DNA of 64,000 nucleotides. Origin: Tubiluchus corallicola. Lineage: Eukaryota > Priapulida > Priapulimorpha > Priapulimorphida > Tubiluchidae. Position numbers and translations under genes: made by a program. Below are positions 25,201-64,000 of the stretch, in pieces. The notes under the pieces were generated by a model. The model ran no database searches and was not told where the DNA came from. It was given only the letters and a program-made list of their open reading frames with translations. The number at the start of each line of letters is the position of its first letter. The first letter of the stretch is position 1. The DNA is taken from assembly GCA_030141605.1 (NCBI GenBank), contig JAQGDQ010000057.1, forward strand, positions 682,001-746,000. The letters run 5' to 3'.

Positions 25201-26529
25201 ATATAATTTGCAGATGTTGTGAAGTTACATAGACAACACACAGCTAAATAGGTACTGTGAAATGCGTTAGACATTTGATGTATAAAACATTTGAATACTA
25301 GACAAGAGAAATTTACTTTAAATCATTTGTATTAGAATAACACTAGTTCATCTATTTCTCCACATCTGAATTTTTTGTAAAATTGTGGCCAAGTGATTGT
25401 ACAATCCATTTTCCATTGTGAACAAACTGGGAGTTTTTGTAATTTTTCTTAATGCATTTATTTTAAATGTGTAATCCACAGTCAAAAATACAAGTTACTT
25501 TACATAATTTTCTAACTTATTAGAGGCTTATTGCATCTTGGCTTAGTGGAGCCAGTATACCAGGCTTAGTGCATCTTGGCTTATTGGGCCTTTGCAACTT
25601 TTTAGCAAGGTAAACAATAATGTCATTTGTGAGGCGTTACATATGTGTAAGCCTTACTGAAACGAAACAACTTCTACAGCAACTGCACTTTGATACTGCT
25701 ATGTATCAGTAAGGACTTGCAAAGGAGCATTGTAGTTAAATTGATGATTCAGATGAATTTAATTATTGTACTGAAAGTTTGTTTTTGTGCTGTTCATTTG
25801 GTCATGCCTGGCAGGGAAAATGGTCGGAACTCACTTACATTCTTTCTTGATGACTTTGAATATGGTGTTGCTATGTGTGGTGTAAGTGGGAGGTGTTGTA
25901 GTTCATTGTCTTGAAAAGTTTGGTGTTCTTTTGATTATGGTAACTAAAATGTTTATGATTATAGTCTGCAGGCTCTACAAACAGTGATTTTATTGAAGCC
26001 ACTTCAATGCATTCAATTTAGCAGATTTGTTGGATTCCAAATGGCTGAGAATTCAGCAACTAAAATTTACCAGATATACATATATTCATTTACCTCTTTT
26101 TTAAAGAGCTTGCACAAGTAGAAATACAATCATATAAAAACAGTACCAGCAATAGAACTGCTAAGAAGAGCTGAATGCTTATCTGTTGTGCTTATAGTTT
26201 GAAAACTACTATTATTTGATAGGTTGCTATTTAATTAGCATTAACTGTTGTTATTTCAGGGTGGAATATCTTTCATAGCTATAAAAGGGGCATTAAAGTT
26301 ATACTACATAGAAAAGAATCATCGCCGTCGACTAGGTCGTCGCATACTGGACTTTGAGGAACCAGAAACTCAGGATGTCGCTACTGGGCAGCAGCCAGTT
26401 GAGCAGGTCCATCAAGCCACACAATCAGACGTAGATCATGATGCTATGGAGGAGTTCAGTGTTGGTAACAGTAACAGTGATGTGCAATTGTCGTCGCCGA
26501 GTTCTGGTCAAGAAAACAATGGTGTATAG
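13160..26529 (+). CDS. MARCHF5: MARCHF5 (MITOL) mitochondrial RING-CH E3 ubiquitin ligase, complete gene, 6 coding exons
   Basis: Exons 13160-13284, 20908-21113, 21969-22099, 22742-22976, 23430-23545 and 26260-26529 join in frame at GT-AG sites to give 360 residues (human about 278). The RING-CH domain is intact: C45, C48, C64, C66, H74, C77, C96 and C99. It contains the block WVRPCRCRGSTKWVHQQCLQ. Four membrane segments follow, with near-identical family blocks YWTAVTYGAVTVMQ, DPLFLLIGLPTIP, ILGKMVRWEDYVL and GGISFIAIKGALKLYY. In other animals this protein sits in the outer mitochondrial membrane and ubiquitinates fission/fusion and signalling factors. Differences here are a 42-residue acidic N-terminal extension encoded by exon 1 and a C-terminal tail of about 60 acidic/Gln/Ser-rich residues. 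It runs divergently from CPEB and convergently with IDE. Intron 1 (7.6 kb) and intron 5 (2.7 kb) contain transposon debris and minisatellites. Confidence 0.95.
13330..14745 (-). pseudogene. CR1/L2/Jockey-type LINE reverse transcriptase, degraded
   Basis: Several broken frames on the minus strand spell an RT in order from high to low coordinates. They are LRPISLSSLVSKYLKSIL and NNQHGSIP (RT1-2, near 14590-14720), LDIDFF/SFDSIPLHRLMLKM (RT3, near 14450-14510), a changed catalytic box LFVDDIKLY (14225-14255), and DLGVLISNNLKW with KALFYKAVVRPILEYACVVWSP (thumb, 13850-14050). Stops and frameshifts occur between them, so the copy is dead. It lies antisense in MARCHF5 intron 1. Confidence 0.8.
14746..15140 (-). 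pseudogene. Fragment of a Cys-rich, transposon-associated invertebrate protein
   Basis: A minus-strand frame near 14760-14905 reads LLYDKNQKRQGGTVEKLNAC, followed by KTAEMSFKEAAKL and DSSLLAKVID. It resembles a recurrent unnamed block in repetitive invertebrate proteins (CxxCDKxxK..G..E.L..C.T..A...I..AA....D..LL..I). The family has no name I can give with certainty. Neighbouring frames to 15140 may be the shifted upstream part. Short and broken. Confidence 0.3.
15141..20907. other. Remainder of MARCHF5 intron 1
   Basis: No exon recognised. 16250-17000 contains repeated words (GAGGACRGCTACAAT at about 16390 and 16585) and a minus-strand frame at 16747-16989 with CECDICNHL-like Cys spacing, which I could not assign. 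An 11-bp inverted repeat (CTGATCATTAG, 20828-20838 and 20846-20856) lies about 50 bp before exon 2. A minisatellite at 18660 is listed separately. Confidence 0.5.
18660..18814. repeat. 35-bp minisatellite, four copies
   Basis: The core CTAGCACCATGGTATGTGTG recurs at about 18671, 18706, 18741 and 18793. Spacings are 35, 35 and 52 bp, the last carrying an inserted copy of the flank CTACTCTTAATCTTGTA. Intronic. Confidence 0.85.
20908..21113 (+). CDS. MARCHF5: MARCHF5 exon 2 (RING-CH domain)
   Basis: Follows a TTTGTAACAG acceptor and ends AGA G|GTGAG. It encodes residues 42-110, including all eight zinc ligands of the RING-CH finger: CWVC, CRC, HQQC and CPQC. Confidence 0.95.
21969..22099 (+). 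CDS. MARCHF5: MARCHF5 exon 3 (first membrane segments)
   Basis: TTTACAG acceptor and CAG|GTATGC donor, phase 0 at the end. Encodes NLIDKMIYKVCPFVAAGL and then GSVYWTAVTYGAVTVMQ, the first transmembrane part of the family. Confidence 0.95.
22742..22976 (+). CDS. MARCHF5: MARCHF5 exon 4
   Basis: TTTTCCAG acceptor and TCTG|GTAGAT donor, phase 1. Encodes VLGHKEGLNVMEQADPLFLL, GLPTIP and ILGKMVRWEDYVLKIWRKHS, closely matching the vertebrate protein, then a more variable loop. Confidence 0.95.
23430..23545 (+). CDS. MARCHF5: MARCHF5 exon 5
   Basis: TTGCATTTCAG acceptor and ACTG|GTAAAT donor, phase 0. Encodes DPLSATRVLCGAMILPTIAT and FGKIMFNTVINNLHRTIL, a membrane segment with strong family similarity. 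Confidence 0.95.
23678..23945. repeat. Diverged 26-bp minisatellite array, block 1
   Basis: About ten imperfect copies of a unit close to TTGCTGAGGTTCTAGATTTT plus CTTAG. Copies are more diverged than in block 2, 650 bp downstream. In MARCHF5 intron 5. Confidence 0.8.
23946..24594. repeat. Spacer with internally duplicated segment between the two arrays
   Basis: Two related segments, near 23950-24340 and 24465-24590, share GCATAAAATGCATG, a nearby GAATGACC, GGTCACC followed by AGAGGGAA/AAAGGGCA, and a GTTAAAC/GTAAAC end. The arrays and spacer therefore appear to be copies of one larger unit. The 110-codon minus-strand frame across it has no recognisable domain. Confidence 0.5.
24595..25064. 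repeat. 26-bp minisatellite array, block 2 (about 18 copies)
   Basis: Unit TTGCTGAGGTTCTAGACTTT plus CTTTAG repeated about 18 times. Copies between about 24650 and 24912 are nearly identical, indicating recent expansion. Each unit contains a pyrimidine-rich TTTCTTTAG that resembles a splice acceptor. Confidence 0.9.
25084..25130. repeat. Perfect 15-bp inverted repeat
   Basis: CAAGGACTACTATAC (25084-25098) and its exact reverse complement (25116-25130) are separated by 17 nt. It could form a hairpin or be a trace of a small foldback element. It lies just after the 26-bp array in MARCHF5 intron 5. Confidence 0.7.
26260..26529 (+). CDS. MARCHF5: MARCHF5 exon 6 (last coding exon)
   Basis: TTATTTCAG acceptor; ends in TAG. 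Encodes GGISFIAIKGALKLYYIEKN, then basic HRRRLGRRILDFEEPE matching the end of vertebrate MARCHF5. An extra tail of about 60 residues rich in Asp, Gln, Ser and Val follows, with no known domain. Confidence 0.95.
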   Translation, partial: GGISFIAIKGALKLYYIEKNHRRRLGRRILDFEEPETQDVATGQQPVEQVHQATQSDVDHDAMEEFSVGNSNSDVQLSSPSSGQENNGV

Positions 26530-27059
26530 CAGTGAAGGATTGTGAATTTAGCTCCAAATTAGTTTCATTGTTTTAACATCTAACCGGGTTACATTGCTAA
26601 AGGAAGCAACTCTCGAGCAACATTCATTGTGTTTTAATATACTTTTCAAAATATTGAAACTAACACATAATATTCATGCATAAAATGCCTTGCTGAAAAA
26701 TGCAAAAAAAATTTAAATCATTAATTGGAGGTTATTATGTTGTCATGACTTTTTCGTTACATAGTGGACAACGGAATTGTCAGAAAGCAAAAAATAGCCT
26801 TATTTAATCTCTCGTTTAACATTTTGCATTGTTTGCAAAACTTTGGTAATAGTAATTGTAACTGCAAAAAAGTTTGCACAACCACCTGGCTGGATAAGTG
26901 TTAATATTGCACGATAACCTGGATGGTGCCACTTTTTGTTCAAAATGAGCACTCTTAAGCTTGAATTGGTCGTGACTTTGTAATTTATTTTACAAATTAC
27001 CTGAGGCACTTACTGCAGTTTTATTGCCGAAACTTTCTAACATTTTCCTCAAATATTAA

Positions 27060-27065
27060 AATAAA
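27060..27065 (+). promoter_or_regulatory. Candidate MARCHF5 polyadenylation signal
   Basis: First clear AATAAA after the MARCHF5 stop, about 530 bp downstream. Variant signals such as CATAAA at about 26679 are closer, so usage is uncertain. Confidence 0.35.
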
Positions 27066-30000
27066 CTGAACTTCCTAAGAGATTAGGCTTTGCTTTAACA
27101 TCTATGAACAAATTACTATTTGAAATTTTCACAAAAACGTAAATTAAATGGTGTAAAATATTTGTTTAAGTTAAAAATTCCCCTCTCATGAACTGTGGAC
27201 CTGTTCATTAGAAATATGTTTCCCTGATACTCGCAGCTTAACTTGCTCCTCGCAGAAAAACATCCAGTAGATACCTCCCTTCTATATTTTAGTAAATTAG
27301 GTGCAAATCCTAAATTTATGTTCATATTTTCACTTTCTAGTTTTAACTCTTTACCGTGAATGTCCGCTAGTCTTGTTTCTGTTGCGTCTGTATACCAGTA
27401 ACAACAAACCAAATTGTATTCGTATTGTGTACGAAACTGCATTTGCGATTAAGCAAGTTGGAAGGGGTCTAAATTTGCCATTTGGGTACATGGTATACAA
27501 TATTCGTATCTATATGACCTTTGAGTATTAAAAATTTTAATAAAGTGTTCAAAACATGAAGTTAATGTAGTTATTATTTTGACGAGAGTAAAACAATATC
27601 GGATCATTCTACGAAAGGCTATTATTCAGCTTTATAAGGCTCTGTTATCTACAACTTTTAATAATAAACAGTTTATTAAAACCTTATTTCAAGTTGCCTG
27701 ATTAAATCTGTTACATTCTGACCAGCTTTAAAATTATGCTGCCAAGTGCATGCTAAAAAAGTGATAAGAATATCTGATGTCGGTAATACTGTTATCTTGG
27801 CTTGTTTTTAACTTTTTGCTGCTGAGGTTGTTTGGATATTAGATTTTTAGGAGTCCACACGATTGCTCTTCTTTTCACTAATTAATATCCCTATCAACGA
27901 AAGTCTTACCAATGCAGAATAGTCAGAGATGTGAATGATTACTGTATTCTACAAATGTCATCTTTCACACTTCGTCATGATGAGTGTAACCACTTCAAAA
28001 TACCAAGGCTCATTTGATCAGAAGCTCAAAAATCATCACTTGTGATAATTTAACTTGCTATTCAATATACACGTTCCTGTTATATTAGGAATTAAATCCT
28101 AAACTGTACAGCTGGAAAGTCAATTTTTATATCAAGATCTAGAACTTTGAGTGAAAAAAGAGCTGTACGTAGTACTATGATAAAACACTTTGCTAAATTG
28201 TAAGTGATTCATTTTCGTCTGACATTTATTTTTGACAAAATTGCTTGAGTATTATTAGCTATTCAGCAAAAACTCAAGATTTATGATGAAGTAAAATATT
28301 AAGTAAGAAAAGCTGATGTGCACTGGTAACTTGTAAAATTGTCATGTAATTTGAATTCCATACTTTTACCAATGTTTATAATATATATAAAAATACCCAA
28401 GTGTGCAAATGCTATGTGGTGTTCCCACGCCTCGAGATTCTGCGTAATATAAATTTGTGATTTATTATGAAAATTCGCATTGCTAGTCATTCAGCTGTTT
28501 TGTCTTAATAAAATGTATCTTCCGGTACATATTTTATTACAATAAACTCACTTTGTGTATTGTACAGGATATATTCCCTTTAAGTTTTTGCTTACTTGTC
28601 ACATCCCTTTCTCCTTATTCAGCTTTCTTAAAATTTTCTTTTAGTTTATCCAATTACGATAAATTCTTACTAATTCTGATTATTTGATGAGTGATGGTAC
28701 AGATGTAACCAGAATCCTATTTTATTATAATACAGCTTTAAAAGCACTAAACCTATTAAAACGACATAGACATGTATTTTGCTTGAACAAGAGAAAATTC
28801 TGCATAAAATTTTTGGTGAAATAAATTAGAAGTTATAAGCTTGCTCATTCTAACCACGATGCAGATTTTACAACTTGCAAGCTTACTAAAATCTAGGGTA
28901 CAATTTGAAAAAATATCATCATTATGGTACTTACTAATTTTATATGCTGTACTCTTCTACACAGTAGTGAATACTGTTTTTCTAAACCTTTAAATTCTTA
29001 CGGACACGTTTTACTGTTTTTTTTTGTTCTCATTATTTTCTGCATGGCAGTTGATAACACTTACTGGAAACCCAAAAAAACTGGATTTGCATAATTTATT
29101 TTGAATGGCATGAACAGCCATAGTTATATATAATATAATATAAAAAACATAAGATCATAAAACAAAAAAAAATATTGTATACAAAATTTACTGCTACTTT
29201 TGCATTGAACAATTCACAATAATTAAATTTAAAAACAAATATGGCTGAAAGAAATGAGAAAAAAAGGAGCATTCAAATCCAGGTTTAGCTGCAACTTCCA
29301 CTCTTCATTGTTACAGAAATATTTGGTTCGAACAACCAATGAATATTTTAAAATTATTTAGAAACTAACATTCATGACAATACATCTGTACTTAAAGAAA
29401 CAACTTTAAAATGATTAAGTCCTAATTTTGGGCTGTAACTGTTGTGGATTTTTCACCTCTAGTGGTAAAACTACCTACTAGCTGAGAATTGGCACCACTG
29501 TTACTTGGTTTGAGACAGATATCCACGATCAAAAGGCTAATTAGTTTTGTTTTTCACAAACACAAAGAGTAAAGACATTGTTTGTGTAGAAAAAATTTTA
29601 AATTTGTTACAATCTCTTTCACACATGAATAAAATTATGTATTTGCGATGTTTACTGCAGAAACACATGCAATCATCAAAATAGTACAGGTTACCAACCA
29701 ACAAAAAACCATAACTTTCAAAGTAAATAATAGATTTTGTGTGAGAGGGTAAATGTGGCACTTTCATGTACATGAGCTATATACAAGTGCTTGCCTAATC
29801 AACAGTACAGTGCAAATTTTAATTTACAAAGTAGTTGAATTCACATGCAATTTTACGAACAATTTTTTTGCATACATTTTCAATTAGATGACATCAGCAA
29901 ATTAAAATTCATACAGTTTAGTAACAATTCAATTAGCCAAAATTATGGACAATTACGTCATAATTACTCAAAATAGTCTGTAGTTAAGATTAAGCAGATT

Positions 30001-30360
30001 AGTCTAAGAGATTCACTATATATAGAAAATTCAATTAACAAAAGAAAATATGAACAGCAGCTTGGTTAGTTATTTACTAATAATATGATGTATATATGGT
30101 ATATATTTGTTATTGTAATCAGTAAACAGTTTTACATTCTCTATAACAGTATTATGCCTGACTGATAAAGTTTTTAAAACTAAAATTTCATCACACAAAA
30201 GTTAATTAAAGCAATACATTCACTAGAACCATCAACTACTGAGAAGTCACCAGAACATAACCCAGAACACACTTAATCAAGTAACTGGCAATATTTTACT
30301 AAAAAGTGTAAACACTTAACAACTTTTAACACTTAAGCAAGTTACATTGGAATTACAGTA

Positions 30361-30366
30361 TTTATT
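30361..30366 (-). promoter_or_regulatory. Candidate IDE polyadenylation signal
   Basis: AATAAA on the minus strand about 88 bp after the IDE stop codon, a typical spacing. Confidence 0.5.
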
Positions 30367-30453
30367 TTGCATGCTCTTCCTAAACAACTAGCCATTAACA
30401 CAGGTTATTATTTCATATCCATGACTTTGCCACAGCTACACACTCTTACTACT

Positions 30454-63502
<33,049 letters not shown>

Positions 63503-63785
63503 CTAAAAAAACAGAATAAAAACATTCAGAAAATTAACATATTAGAAAAATACAAAACAGCTGTCACTGTTACTTCAGGGTGGTTAAAATTCTGCATATT
63601 GCAGAAATCTTATAGGAAATCAACCATTTATTTTATATTGATGTTGACAGTGTCATCTAGAAACGTATGTCCTAATTTTATGAATCTGTCAATTGATTAG
63701 TTTCATGGTTAGTCCTACCAGTTTTGCAAAAAATGTGTAAGAATGGCATGTGCCCAACAAATTTCTTTCATAGTTTCATATGAAC

Positions 63786-63851
63786 CCATACAGAACAAGC
63801 TCCTCTGTCCACACATGCCATACAGAACAAGCTCCTCTGTCCACACATGCC
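63786..63851. repeat. 32-bp tandem duplication
   Basis: CCATACAGAACAAGCTCCTC plus TGTCCACACATG present twice in perfect tandem. In an IDE intron. Confidence 0.95.
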
Positions 63852-64000
63852 TTTCTTCAATGGTTATTCTCATAATCAAGTAAATCCAGATACAGAAATC
63901 CAAAACGATATGTAAAACATTCTTACGAAAAAAATAACAAAGCAAAACAAAATTGTTATAATCTTTAACCTGTCTGGAATGTTATGCAACTACATTTGCA

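Larger units (their letters stand above)
26530..30453. other. Intergenic region between convergent MARCHF5 and IDE
   Basis: Contains the 3'UTRs of both genes, with an AATAAA at 27060-27065 (+) possible for MARCHF5. The longest frame (27116-27442, minus, 108 codons) is rich in Asn, Lys and Phe and has no recognised domain. No RNA gene or further transposon was recognised. Confidence 0.5.

Overview
This is an AT-rich animal genome segment. It has GT-AG introns, long introns full of degraded retroelements (CR1/L2-like LINEs, a Gypsy LTR element, a Penelope fragment, hAT-like ends), microsatellites and minisatellites. Protein similarity was judged by eye from remembered family features. The window cannot be assigned to a species. 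The genes and transposon types point to a non-vertebrate metazoan, for example a sponge, cnidarian or lophotrochozoan.

The backbone is three conserved genes. (1) On the minus strand at 9393-10367 lies the first coding exon of a CPEB2/3/4-type (Orb2-like) translational regulator; the rest of that gene is not recognisable to the left. (2) On the plus strand at 13160-26529 lies a complete six-exon MARCHF5 gene, a mitochondrial RING-CH ubiquitin ligase. (3) On the minus strand from beyond 64000 down to 30454 lie the 15 last coding exons of insulin-degrading enzyme (IDE), about 585 residues ending in a peroxisomal-type SKL tripeptide. The order and orientation CPEB(-) MARCHF5(+) IDE(-) match the human 10q23 neighbourhood CPEB3-MARCHF5-IDE, which suggests a very old conserved gene block.

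IDE is also a host gene. Its 11.8-kb intron 41758-53530 contains three intronless plus-strand genes for ionotropic-glutamate-receptor-like proteins that lack an amino-terminal domain (42029-43498, 45957-47414, 48837-50177). The third has a frameshift that removes its last membrane helix. Another IDE intron (57562-62955) contains a five-exon plus-strand gene for a secreted protein. That protein has a ten-cysteine Frizzled-type domain followed by two acidic modules, each ending in DYCR. A degenerate Gypsy LTR retrotransposon (33014-37710) sits in a third IDE intron, ending 10 bp from a splice donor.

Other layout: 1-9392 has no recognised exon. CPEB has a CpG-rich upstream region with a perfect CRE (10534-10541). 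MARCHF5 intron 1 holds LINE debris, and its intron 5 holds two arrays of one 26-bp minisatellite family. 26530-30453 is the gap between the convergent MARCHF5 and IDE genes.
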